DNA of 64,000 nt from contig MU623383.1 in NCBI GenBank assembly GCA_025201765.1, positions 124,001 to 188,000 of the forward strand, written 5' to 3'. The translations under genes and the position numbers were made by a program. The notes below the pieces were generated by a model that searched no databases, was not told where the DNA came from, and saw only the letters and a list, made by a program, of their open reading frames with translations. Source of the stretch: Daldinia sp. FL1419. Its lineage: Eukaryota > Ascomycota > Sordariomycetes > Xylariales > Hypoxylaceae. This document shows positions 11,423-21,437 of the stretch, in pieces. Each line of letters starts with the position of its first letter. Within the stretch, counting starts at the first letter, position 1.

Positions 11423-11605
11423 TATGGGAATATTGGTTATGTAATTATAATGGGATGGACCTACTTTAATTTTATATATAAACCATATATTTTAATTGTA
11501 CAATTAGAATACATATTTATTTTTTTATAAAATTATTTTTTATTGAATTGATCTGAATATTCTTATTTTTATTATTATATGTAATGGTACCTTATCCATC
11601 CAATA
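11423..11605 (+). repeat. right LTR of the nested retroelement
   Basis: Starts TATGGG and ends CCAATA, aligning with TGTGAG and CCAACA of the left copy; the differences are mostly transitions. Confidence 0.6.
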
Positions 11606-11891
11606 AATATATAAAATTTTGGATTAAAATATTAAATATTTATATTTTTAAATAATTTTTGAAATATATAATATAAAAATATAAAAATTTTAAGATTTGG
11701 TTTTAAAAATTGGAAAAAATATGATTTAAGTTTAATTTAGGTTCATAATTAACATATTAAAATTTGAAAATTCTATATTCAATATTAGGGGTATAATCAT
11801 AAATTATTTAATAATATATTAAAAAAAGTCATATATTTCGAAAATTTATAAAAAATCTTAAATAATGTTATTTTAATTCTAAAATTATATA

Positions 11892-12107
11892 TGATGGTTG
11901 AATGTTACCAGGCATCATAGACCCTTGTAGCAAGCAAAGGAGGTATTACATAATTAGCATATTGTGTATATAAGGGTTCTAAACCTGTCAAGCTCAGAGT
12001 AGATAGCTTTCCTCCTTAGGACTTATGAATATACAGGTCTCACTGCATTGTTTTACTTGTTACTTGCTTTCGCTGTTATTTCTCTTATACGTACGTTTAG
12101 CCCAACA
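11892..12107 (+). mobile_element. probable solo LTR, less mutated
   Basis: A 216-bp block of near-normal base composition interrupts the AT-rich island. It starts TGATGG, ends CCCAACA (TG..CA) and is flanked by ATATA on both sides (11887-11891 and 12108-12112). It contains a TATA-like TGTATATAAGGG near 11965, as an LTR promoter would. A slightly shorter version starting at TGTTACC (11903) has better terminal symmetry (TGTT..AACA) but no flanking duplication. It seems to have entered after the surrounding DNA lost its GC content. Confidence 0.5.
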
Positions 12108-12391
12108 ATATAAATAAATCAAAAATTACTTAATTAAATAATAATTAAAATTGTATTTTAAAATAGTACATATAAAAGATATAATAATCATTTAAACTTA
12201 TCTATATTTTTCAACAATTTTTAATAATCCAAAACCTTAAATATATAACCATATAATAAGCCTTTTAAATCCAAAAAATTCTTATAAAATTTTACCAAAT
12301 TTAATTAATTTAATAAAACAAATTGCATCTAAATAACTCCTAAATTGGTAAAGTTATGACTTTTATATATTTTTGGCTTACATTTTTTACC

Positions 12392-12422
12392 TGTCCGGAG
12401 ACTTCCTAGACCCGATTTGTAC
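12392..12422 (-). repeat. right terminal inverted repeat
   Basis: 31 bp, identical to the reverse complement of 9805-9835. It begins TGTCCGGAG and ends GATTTGTAC. The GC-containing sequence stands out against the AT-rich interior on its left. Confidence 0.9.
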
Positions 12423-12670
12423 AGTTACGTCACCACTCATCGTGATATAAGAGGCACACCTCACATATAAACTTTCAAACCAGCGTTGTCTTGACTTCAC
12501 CGTGACGAGTAAACTTCCATGTCCTTGACTTATTAATTACTTGAAACCAAATTATATTGCCCCCAAATACAGATTATAAACAATCTTCATCTCCTCTACT
12601 ACCTACTATCCTAGAACCACTTATACACTTATACACATACATCTCCACGGCCCACGTCGCACCACCCATC

Positions 12671-13661
12671 ATGGCCGACACGCACCAATTTGACGTGAAC
12701 AAGCTCTTCGGGGTACAAGACTACGTCGCGGTAATCACCGGCGGCGGGACCGGGATCGGCCTCATGGCCGCGCAAGCCCTCTCCGCCAACGGCGCCAAAG
12801 TCTACATCACGGGCCGGCGGAAAGAAGTGCTCGAGAACGCCGCCAAGAGCCACCAACCGTCCAAAGGTCCCGGACAAATCATCCCCATCGGCCCCTGCGA
12901 CGTGACCAGCAAGTCCGACCTCGAGTCGCTCGTCGCGGACCTGAGCAAGCGGGAGAAGTACATCAACCTGCTAATCTGCAACGCCGGCATCTCGGGCCCC
13001 AAAGCCGAGCCCAAGGACTCCGAGGCGGAAGATCTCAAGGCGCGACTCTGGAATAACGAGGACCCGAGCGATTGGCATGACAACTTCAACACGAACGTCA
13101 CCGCGGTGTATTTCACCACCGTAGCCTTTCTCCCGTTGCTGCAGCAGGGGATACGGCCCAAGGGACCCCTAGAACCTTATTCCCCGTCCGTGATTACGAT
13201 TTCTTCCATGTCGGGAATTATGAGACATGCCCAGGGCCATTTCAGCTACAACACAGCCAAAGGCGCCACGGTCCATCTGACGAAGCTTATGAGTGCCGAG
13301 TTCCAGAAGGCTCAAATTAGAGTCAATTCTATTGCGCCGGGATATTTCCCCAGTGAGAGTAAGTTATCCCGAAGCATTAAATCTTCTCATTTCCTTTAGT
13401 TTCTTCTTCTTTTCGTTTATAAAAGCGTCGGAGATGGTTGGGCTAACATATCGTGTAGTGACTGCCAAGAGCAGCGATGATAGACAGAAGAGCGATTTAC
13501 CGCCAGAAAAGGTCCAAGATAAGGGCCATGTCCCGCTAATGAGGGCCGGCCGTGAGGAAGAAATGGGTATGACTGTACTCTACCTCGCCAGAAACCAATA
13601 CGTAAACGGAGAGATTATCGCGGTCGATGGCGGTGTTCTGAACGTTTTGGCGGGACGGTAG
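12671..13661 (+). CDS. short-chain dehydrogenase/reductase
   Basis: Classical NAD(P)-dependent SDR of the 3-oxoacyl-ACP-reductase-like type; substrate unknown. Exons 12671-13358 and 13459-13661; the intron has donor GTAAGT and acceptor TAG. The join reads PGYFPSE|MTAKSSDD, giving 296 aa. Landmarks: cofactor motif TGGGTGIG (residues 23-30), NAG in ICNAGISG, a catalytic Ser at about 178-179 (ISSMSG), Tyr193 and Lys197 in YNTAK, the RVNSIAPGYFPSEMT segment and the C-terminal GGVLN. An in-frame ATG at 12557 would add 38 residues without SDR homology, so the start MADTHQF at 12671 is preferred. The CDS is clearly GC-richer than the adjoining island, whose right end is ~250 bp upstream; effects of the island on expression are possible but not shown. 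Confidence 0.9.
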
Positions 13662-14553
13662 ATATCTTGATCATCTACTGATGTGCTCCCTCTTCCCTAT
13701 AACATTCATGATGTACCAATAGTTATATAAAGACATGAAATGGCGTTACATGCTTGTATCAACAACAAGGGAATTTGGCTGGCGGGGCTATGAGGTAATT
13801 AGTTGGTTAGGTAGACAAGAATAAAAACCGAATGTATCAATCACGTTAGTCTTTTTTTTTCACTGTGGGCTAAGATACCAACCATTGATTAGATCGACTT
13901 ATGGGTTATGAGCTATGAGCTATGAGCTATGAGCTATGAGCTATGATATGATATAATCATCTGGCGCTGGGCTAGATGCGAGTACGGTTAGGTTTCTAGC
14001 CTGTCCGCTGACAAGAGCTACGCTTCTTTCCCAACGATATCATAGTTCACAGTTGTACATAAACAAGTGATATTTTGCGTATTCAAATAAGCCTGATATT
14101 TTTTATGCCTATCGGTCGATCAAGGGACGATGATGCGTGGTCTTTACTTAACCCGGTGAGATGCATCTATCAATGCGGAGCCTCACCTTTCCAAAGAACT
14201 AGAAAGGGAGCTGAAGCTCCTATGCCCCTACCTATTTGGGTAGAACAGGCAGTCTTAGCTGGCGACTAACGGGTGTTAGTGGAAATTCTAAAGAACTTCA
14301 CCTTGATGCCATAAGTTAGTAGCGCGGACTAGCGAGTTTAAGACGTCCAAGTGGCAGCAGTCCCGAGAAGTCGGTTACATCATGCATACTCCACCGTATC
14401 AGCAACTTATCGTCAATGCCGGCCCGCAAGCTTTAAGGCGTATAAAATCTGCATCGGAGACGTTTGAAAGACTATGGGAAACCATTAGTCAAGTTCGTTT
14501 AACAGAATAACAATCGTAGGGGAATACCTAGCTACCCATCGCAAAGTGCTACA
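13662..14553. other. intergenic region with a 7-bp tandem repeat
   Basis: About 0.9 kb between the dehydrogenase and the aquaporin. The heptamer TATGAGC is repeated five times at 13907-13941, then degenerates to TATGATATGATATAA. A short frame at 14075-14269 has no features of a gene. Confidence 0.5.
13907..13941 (+). repeat. 7-bp tandem repeat
   Basis: Five perfect copies of TATGAGC, then TATGATATGATATAA. Located between the dehydrogenase and the aquaporin. Confidence 0.85.
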
Positions 14554-15553
14554 ATGCCTCATTACGAAAAGCGGCGCCAACCAAGTGATGGTTATGGAAA
14601 TGGATACGGCCACGGAAACGGACACCCACGGCGAAGTCAACCGCGTGATCCACGCCCTCCACGCTACCAACATTTGAGCCCGATGCAACAACATCTCGTC
14701 GCTTCGACGGGTGAATTCGTCGGAACCTTCTTGTTCCTCTTCTTTGGGTATGCGGGCCACCTCATGGTGTTGGACGAAGGGTCAACAACATCGGCCGCTT
14801 CGAAAGTGATATACATCTCACTTGCATATGGATTCTCTCTTCTCGTTACCGTCTGGGCTTTCTACAGAATTAGCGGTGGATTGTTTAACCCTGCGGTACG
14901 TATATATCTTGGAAGATAACAATCCTTCCCCACGTGTAGAAGCTTCGTAGCTAACCTCCTAACGTGTAATAGGTCACTTTGGGTCTCTGTCTCGGTGGCC
15001 AATTGCCGTGGATGCGAGGGGCCTTTTTGATCCCGACACAGTTGATCGCATGCATGTGCGCAGGTGCTGTGGTGAAAGTCATGTTCCCGGGTGATATCAC
15101 GGGAGTGAACACGACGCTGTCACCGGGGATGAACTTGGCACAGGGGGTTTTCGCAGAGATGTTCTTCACCTCGTACTTGGTCTTCGTAATCCTCATGCTC
15201 GCAGCCGAGAAATCCAAGGACACGTTCATGGCGCCGCTGGGCATCGGGCTGGCGCTCTTCGTTGCCGAAATTCCCGGTAAGAAGATGAAATCCGTTTGAC
15301 GACCAGACTAAGTTGGGTCACTAATGCGAGACAAATAGGGGTATATTATACCGGCGGTTCGCTAAACCCAGCGCGTAGTTTCGGATGCGCAGTTGTTGCA
15401 CCCAATTTCCCAGGGTATCACTGGATTTATTGGATCGGACCTCTATTAGGTGCCATAATAGCAGCTGGATACTATCGATTCGTAAAGATTTGCCATTACG
15501 AAGAGGCCAACCCTGGGCAAGATAGTACCACCGCGCCTCCACCAGATGTGTAG
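14554..15553 (+). CDS. aquaporin (MIP family water channel)
   Basis: Six-helix channel of the major intrinsic protein family. Exons 14554-14895, 14973-15276 and 15339-15553; introns 14896-14972 (GTACGT..TAG) and 15277-15338 (GTAAGA..TAG). Joins read GGLFNPAVTLGLCLGG and VAEIPGVYYTGGSLNPARSFG, giving 286 aa. Both pore motifs are canonical: NPA at residues 112-114 and NPAR at about 225-228, which argues for a water-type channel rather than the divergent NPx glycerol facilitators. The first intron lies directly after the first NPA. The N-terminus is a cytoplasmic tail rich in Gly, His, Pro and Arg (GYGNGYGHGNGH); the C-terminus is short and acidic/Pro-rich. Water versus small-solute transport is inferred from the motifs only. 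Confidence 0.92.
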
Positions 15554-16179
15554 GGAAATGGTGTTGACAAATTCCGTTGGTGGATTGGATTAAATTAGAT
15601 GACTCAGTTCATCGGTCAGAAGTTTCCATAAAAGAAGCTATAAAAATGTATAGTTAGATAATGTAAGACTGCCTTTTGCGAGTAATAAAATTATAAAATT
15701 CGAGTGCATTTTAAGCGATGCTGCAAAGTCCAGATATGGTGATATATGTACCCCTCTTTTTTTCTATTGATATGATAATATGTTGGCTATACCGCAAACT
15801 CCCACTGTCCGTTCTCGTACGAACATGGAAGAGGCTCGTAGTTTCAAGTGTTAAATTTTAGGTATCTTAGGCAGGTACTTTCATAGTGGACATCGTGGAC
15901 ATCGTGGTATCCCAATCTCAAAAGAATTATACAAAGATGTTAGTTAGGAAGGAGCAGATTGAGGCGCATTTGACGCGTCTGACGCATTTGAAGGATTTAA
16001 TTCGTGGGTTATTATGTAATCCTTCATGACTCACCTACACGTAATTCAGTCATCTCTAATTCTTACGCCATTTAGGTCTTAATTTAGTTTTATTCCTTTC
16101 CATTAATGCTCTTATTAAACTCTGCGACAACTTCTTTTCGCAAACAGTCGAGATAGGTTTATGACCCTCCTCAACTGTT
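15554..16179. other. intergenic region
   Basis: Contains the 3' region of the aquaporin gene and the upstream region of the next gene, with pyrimidine runs near 16090-16140. Small repeats (GTGGACATC twice at 15887-15904; GACGC-rich 15970-15983) are present. No gene seen. Confidence 0.4.
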
Positions 16180-17697
16180 ATGCCTAAGAAAAGACACAAT
16201 AACAAATATTCTAAACCGCCTTCAGTAGCCCCGCCGTCTCTTGCCTTGTCCTCTTCATCGAGGACTACTTCTGGTAAACCACCCCCTCTAACTCAGCAAA
16301 TACCGAGTCCGCACATCCCGTCTAGACGCCGTGCTAACAACTGCCGCGTAGATCAGCATGAACGTTCCGTTAACCAAATCCTTGCGGAATTGCGACGAAC
16401 TAGCATAAAACAGAATGGCTCCTCGAGTAACTTCCCCGTAGCGACCCCCACTGTTCCACCCTCGATCCGCCAAATCCTTCAGATTCCCGAGACACCCGCT
16501 CCGGCGCCCCGACGTTCTCTACGCCTCCACGCGCATGGTCGGCGGGCACCCCCGGGCCCACCGCCACCGCGTAGCTGGGTATCACTAGCACAATCGCGAC
16601 ATGCCCCCGCGGATCTAGGAAAAGACCTCGCTGGGCATATTCAGCATTGGCCCTTACCAGGCATTTATACCCCCGCAGACGGTAGCTTTGTAGATCAGCT
16701 ACTTCGGCGGATGGCGCTAGATTGGGAGCAGCAGCGAGAATGGAATCAGTTTTATCTGTACACATTACCTAGTCGTCTACGGACGGCTTTGATTAGTTGT
16801 GTCTCGGAGCTTTACGAACCAGGGCTATCTATTAACGATCTACGGCTTATCCTCGCCGGCCCCGCGGACGAGAAGCTTGCGCAGTATGAAGTGGAAAAGC
16901 CTGACCTAAATAAATTGAACGAAGATATATTCTGTTTAGACTTAAGCGGTTCGGTAGGGAAGTCAATGTCGTTGAAAGAGCTGAACGAATTACTCTATCC
17001 TCAAGTTGCAGTCGAAGCTGATCTTCAAGAATCGTGGGAGGCACCAGAGCCAGTTTCCGGACCGGTAAAGCTCTTACCGAACTTGTCACAGCTATCACTC
17101 GCAGTTGAGCCCGGAAACGCACCTGGTGCATCGTGGAAGCAACTCCTCTCGTTAGCTAGCAAGTTGCCAACACTTACACACCTCGATCTGTCTGGCTGGC
17201 CAGAACCGTCGTTAACGCCAAATGCGAAGTTTGCGAAGATTGCATCAACGGTAACTGGGAGGACTGTTCAATATGGCGGTACCGGGCCATATAGTCACAA
17301 CCTAGATGGTGACTGGTCGGAGGCAATTCTGGTGCTAAAGCGTCTGAGCAAGTCCCTATATAGTCTGGAATATCTCGATTTGACTGGCTGCGGGGATTGG
17401 TTCCCGGCACTAAGGAGAGAGGCTGACGGGGACTTTACAATTAATTTTGTGGATTGGGTGGGTGATTGGGGAAAGATCACAACCTTAAGACTTTGTTCCG
17501 GGTATGCCCTTTCGGACGATTCATCAAAGACCCAAATCCTCCGACTTGCCGATTGGGTCGAGTCCGCAACAGCGGTAGAGAAGCATATCAGAACACAGCG
17601 GTCCGGGAGGGGGCGCTGGCTCACCGTGGAGAAGGACGTCTTAGCGGATGGTGCGAAGGCGGTTGTGGAGAGCGAGCGACGCAGGGTGCTATTCTAA
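16180..17697 (+). CDS. uncharacterised protein with leucine-rich-repeat-like segments
   Basis: Intronless 505-aa protein, function not recognised. The N-terminal ~140 residues are low-complexity, basic and Pro/Ser-rich (start MPKKRHNNKYSKPPS), then a short conserved-looking helix VNQILAELRRTS and a PSIRQILQIPETPAP segment. The C-terminal two-thirds looks folded. It includes two LRR-like strands, LTHLDLSGWPEP (~335) and LEYLDLTGCGDWFPAL (~395), plus LRLCSGYALSD, so a degenerate leucine-rich-repeat or F-box-partner-like fold is possible. Proteins of this sort may carry unrelated labels in databases; no acyltransferase HX4D or other catalytic motif is present. The long uninterrupted frame and start context support it as real. 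Confidence 0.75.
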   Translation: MPKKRHNNKYSKPPSVAPPSLALSSSSRTTSGKPPPLTQQIPSPHIPSRRRANNCRVDQHERSVNQILAELRRTSIKQNGSSSNFPVATPTVPPSIRQILQIPETPAPAPRRSLRLHAHGRRAPPGPPPPRSWVSLAQSRHAPADLGKDLAGHIQHWPLPGIYTPADGSFVDQLLRRMALDWEQQREWNQFYLYTLPSRLRTALISCVSELYEPGLSINDLRLILAGPADEKLAQYEVEKPDLNKLNEDIFCLDLSGSVGKSMSLKELNELLYPQVAVEADLQESWEAPEPVSGPVKLLPNLSQLSLAVEPGNAPGASWKQLLSLASKLPTLTHLDLSGWPEPSLTPNAKFAKIASTVTGRTVQYGGTGPYSHNLDGDWSEAILVLKRLSKSLYSLEYLDLTGCGDWFPALRREADGDFTINFVDWVGDWGKITTLRLCSGYALSDDSSKTQILRLADWVESATAVEKHIRTQRSGRGRWLTVEKDVLADGAKAVVESERRRVLF

Positions 17698-18932
17698 TGT
17701 AGAATAGACGCTTAACGGCATCAAATACTAAGACCAACAGTTCAGCCATAGGGTAACAGCGTATAGACACCATGCATAATTCAAATTTTAGCTACATGTC
17801 GCACAGCGGCTCTAAGTAAAATCGACTCTACAATGAATCTACGTGAAGATTATCGCAGCGAGGCTCCCCATATCAAAATCTCAAAAAATACACCATGCTA
17901 AATTGTCGACTAGTGAGCACTAAAGATAAAAATAAGTCGTACGGCGCTTCGCAACAATAGGAATCAAGGCATTCTATGATTCCTTTCACATGATTGATAA
18001 GCCTCGTGGTCTTCTAAAGTCTGCCCTCTTTCACACAACCGTATTAAGTCGGCTGGGTATTTCGAGGTTTTTTTTTTTTAGACGCTTGTGCTTATGAGGT
18101 TTGAGAGGCTGTTTGAGACCTGGCCGAGCAATGTCACCGTATGGCTATCGACCACTCTCGGAAGGCGCTCAACTGTGGCTGGGATGACTTAGTTAAACAA
18201 CAAACAAATCATCAACTAGGGTCGACTGGCTACAAGGTGTCGAACCGGTTTTGCAGGGGTTGAACTCTGTAGACGGTCTCTTATGACGCAACGCTAGTGA
18301 GCAACCAATCACAACGACCGACATGGACTAAAGGAGGCAAAACTACTCCGTGACGCAACTCGCTGCCCACTCAGATGCGGCCTATGAATACTTGCGTATC
18401 ATGGTTTGTTTTCTAGATGGTACATACGATCGAGTCTTAATGTTCTTTCGTCTCGAAGTAGATCCGACAGGGTACAATTGTTACGCGTACGTATGCCCAG
18501 CAGGTATCGATTACCAGAGTAGATCAAGATGTGTTGGTTTCCCCGGACCATTTAATTTATCAATGGAATCCGGACGAATGAATACTGGCCGTTCGGAGTA
18601 ATTTTGTTGGTAAATGATGCATGTTGCATATCATAAGGCTGCTATCCGAAGACCAGATTAAGATACATAAGTCACTGCGACATTCGTCAATTGCCCATTG
18701 TGTTCGACAATTTAACCATTTGCTTCATTGGCTTTGTTCTTATGTTTGTTCTGTCGTCTTAGTGGTTCTAATGATTTATACTTGAATTATATCTCACCGG
18801 TTGAAGTCTCCCCCTTTTTTACTCGGCAATTTTCTGCCTACGTACCTACCTACCTAGAATATAATCCCCTTATTTGAATCCAAGAGGAATAATCAATCAA
18901 ATATTTCACCAACTTCGATACGGCACAAAACG
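17698..18932. other. 1.2 kb intergenic region
   Basis: No supported gene. A frame at 18350-18601 lacks domains. TACCTACCTACC lies at 18842-18853, shortly before the SUR7-type gene. T tracts (18069-18079) are likely transcript-end or promoter sequence. Confidence 0.4.
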
Positions 18933-20071
18933 ATGACGGGACGCGGCCACGTCAGGCCACTTGCGGTGGTGATCCCGACCCTCTTGTCGCTGGTGGGATT
19001 CGTGCTGGCAATGATAGCACTCTTTGCTGGTTCCGGATCGCAGCAACAAAGTATGGAAAAATACCACATTATCGCCGTACGTTTTTTGCCATAAATATTC
19101 TACTCAGACTCGCAAGTTAACCTCACTTACAGATCAACATGTCCACATTCGGCCACAATCTCATACCAACACCAAGCTCTTCCGGCTCCCAACCCACGGC
19201 CACCAGCGGCAGTGGTTTATGGGATGACATACAAGACGGACTCGACGACATCGAAGGGCAGCTCACAGATGGCCTGAACGATATTGCGAATGACGTCGCC
19301 GACCGGCTGTCCCAGGAACTGGGTATCTCTCAGTGGTACAGCATACATGTCATGACCGCTTGCGAGGGCAACTTCGCGCCAAACGCTACTTCGCCAGACG
19401 CCTCGTACAACACGACTAACTGCACGGCGCAGTCGGCAGGAGGTAAGAAATACCATATCGGCCTATGTCCGAACGAAACCAATCTAGATTACTAACAACA
19501 CCGCCCAGTCAAGTTCAACCTAACCGACATCATCCAGCAAGAGCTCAACTCGGGCCCGCTACACATCGACGCAGGCTCCATCCCGATCCCAGACTCGGTC
19601 CAGCAGACCATCGACTACGTGAACAAATTCCTGCTCGCGACATTCATCCTCTTCGTCCTCGGGGCGGGTTTCTCCGGCCTGTCTTTCCTCTCGTGCATAG
19701 TCCTCCTAACCCTACGCCGAGAAACCGTAAGCCGCGGCGCCGTCCTCGCTAACATGCTCCTCGCCGGTCTAGCCGCGCTCTCCCTGGCCGCGGGCGCGGC
19801 CATCGCCACCGCGGTCGCGAAGAAGGGCGCTTCGGAGATCAACGACGAGGGCGCGGAGATTGGGATCGGGGCTGTCGAGGGGACGAGGTTTATGGCGGTG
19901 TCGTGGGTTGCGTTTGGGATCATGTTCTTGACGCTGGCGGCCTGGACAGTGGCGTGCTGTGTCCCGCGCAGGGGGGTTAGGCCGGGGGCCGCGGGGTACA
20001 GGGAGAAGACTCCCCGCGCGAGCTCGGATAGCAACCGGGGCTTGTTGGGGATGTTCAGGCGGAGGTATTAG
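18933..20071 (+). CDS. SUR7/PalI family four-helix membrane protein
   Basis: Plasma-membrane protein of the SUR7/PalI family, members of which mark eisosomes/MCC domains or act in pH sensing. Exons 18933-19076, 19133-19442 and 19509-20071; introns 19077-19132 (GTACGT..CAG) and 19443-19508 (GTAAGA..CAG). Joins read EKYHIIAINMSTF and SAGGVKFNLTD, giving 338 aa. Topology: an N-terminal helix (residues ~9-29, VVIPTLLSLVGFVLAMIAL), a long extracellular loop with two cysteines (TACEGNF..TNCTAQ) and several N-x-S/T sites, then three helices (~190-320) and a basic cytoplasmic tail ending FRRRY. The loop has a WYSIHVMTACEG segment like the W-x-C region of the family. Which subgroup (Sur7, Fmp45, PalI) it belongs to is not resolved. 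Confidence 0.8.
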
Positions 20072-21437
20072 GGGGTGGATTCTGGAATAAGGGAAAACAG
20101 ATCGCGAGGAGAACTGGTGAGGAACGATTGGCATGATGTTACGAGCTTGGATTTGAAAACACGACGAATGTAATGATGATGATACGGCTTATGTATTCGC
20201 TTTGCGGCTTCTTAGATTCCCCATGAAAAGTTTCATTAGGTTAATCCATCAACCAACGTCATTTTACCTATGCTCGTTCTCGCTGTCTATGCACGCATCT
20301 ATGTATGTCCTCCATTATTAATTCCGCCGAAGCTCACTTCACTTTCGACCGGTAGCTATGCAGGAACCTAGGTAGGTACCTAGCCACAAAGCCCAAGAGC
20401 AACAACACCGGTAGCTCTCACATGTCGAATTGCTAAATAAATTAATCCACGACCATTCCTATAAACGCCATTTGTTTGTTATCCAGAAACTTAACTATTG
20501 AAAGGCTTGCCAAAATCCAGACGTCTATAAAAGGATTATATTCTACAGTATAACTGTTTACGTATTAGTCCAGGCTATAGTTCTCTTAATCCGTTGCTCG
20601 AAGCTAAGATTGGATTCTCAATATCCACAGAGCCCAAGAGTACACATCGTGAGCAACAACTAATAAAGAACAGCATGTCCAATATATGGGCTAGCGACCT
20701 GAGTTTTGAGGATAAATCACCGCGTTTGGGTATATGTACGACTGCGCAGTAAGAGCTTCAATGCCTGGATCTAGATGCTCAGGCAATGCGGGACCCGTCT
20801 CTCATATGCCATTGAGCCGAGCCGTATGGCAATCATACTCGCAACCTTCGTATAAAAAATGAGACTAATTATAATGTAACCTGCTATCATGATTGAATAC
20901 TAGGACAGGTGTATGTACATATATCAGCCCCGAGAGACGGATTCAATGATAGTAGCGCCGAAGTTACAACCACATATATAGTACACGCCACAGCAGCGCA
21001 TATTTTACCCCTTTATTCGTCACGCCGTAAGCATTATTAATCTACAAGCCCAGCTCCCCGGGCCACGCCAGAAACCCCCCTTTTCTATCCAAGGGGTCTG
21101 GGTCTGGTCGGCAGACTCCATCCACGAGCCCGACTTACGACTCGTCGTGGTATATTTACCTAAATCGAGTGGAGTTCCGGACGTATTACTCTACACGTAC
21201 ATATAGATACAAGGTTGTCCATTTTATCACCACCAAAAACACCCCCCCTCGTGTACATGTATATATCTCGTACCTGGCGACCCTTCCCTCTCTAAGACCC
21301 TAACTTTTTAATTGTTAAGAGCCCCCCCCGGAATACACGGGAAGCTAGGAAAATCGCAATAAACCTCCGCCGCCGTTCCGGATTGCATGCAAAAATGTAT
21401 GGTATAATAGGTATGATAGGCATGAGGTGTGTGATTA
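20072..21437. other. convergent intergenic region, no gene seen
   Basis: 1.37 kb between the 3' ends of the SUR7-type gene and MDL1, probably carrying both transcript ends. It includes AGGTAGGTACCTAG at 20370-20383 and short C tracts (21243-21250, 21323-21330). No open frame of interest. Confidence 0.4.

Larger units (their letters stand above)
10111..11605 (+). mobile_element. short, degenerate LTR retroelement nested in the AT-rich island
   Basis: Two direct repeats, 10111-10294 (184 bp) and 11423-11605 (183 bp), resemble each other along their length and differ largely by C/T and G/A transitions. The left copy starts TGTGAG and ends CCAACA; in the right copy TG has become TA and CA has become TA, the direction RIP takes. 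The flanking pentamer AATAT occurs at 10106-10110 and 11606-11610, a plausible 5-bp target duplication, though chance matches are likelier in AT-rich DNA. A purine run (AAGAAAAGAAAAAA, 11403-11416) just before the right repeat could be a polypurine tract. The internal part is only ~1.13 kb and has no recognisable gag or pol, so it is a TRIM-like or internally deleted element. Strand is inferred from the purine run. Confidence 0.6.
9805..12422. mobile_element. 2.6 kb AT-rich element with perfect 31-bp terminal inverted repeats
   Basis: Positions 9805-9835 and 12392-12422 are perfect reverse complements over 31 bp (left end GTACAAATCGGG.., right end ..CCCGATTTGTAC). If the terminal TA at 9806-9807 and 12420-12421 is the target duplication, the element is 9808-12419 with 28-bp TIRs, a Tc1/mariner/Fot1-like structure (inference from known TA duplications). 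The interior is extremely AT-rich with poly-A/T tracts and has no long open frame, as expected of a copy mutated by RIP; a transposase cannot be recognised. The TIRs themselves are not AT-shifted. Two LTR-bearing insertions are nested inside (separate entries). The right TIR lies only ~250 bp upstream of the dehydrogenase start codon. Confidence 0.8.

Noticed and set aside
9840..12390. Possible mitochondrial DNA insertion because of high AT content
   Set aside because: No recognisable mitochondrial exon, tRNA or rRNA, and the block is exactly bounded by inverted repeats and contains LTRs, which fits transposons.
16180..17697. Calling this protein an acyltransferase (tafazzin-like)
   Set aside because: No HX4D or other acyltransferase motif; the visible features are disorder and LRR-like strands.
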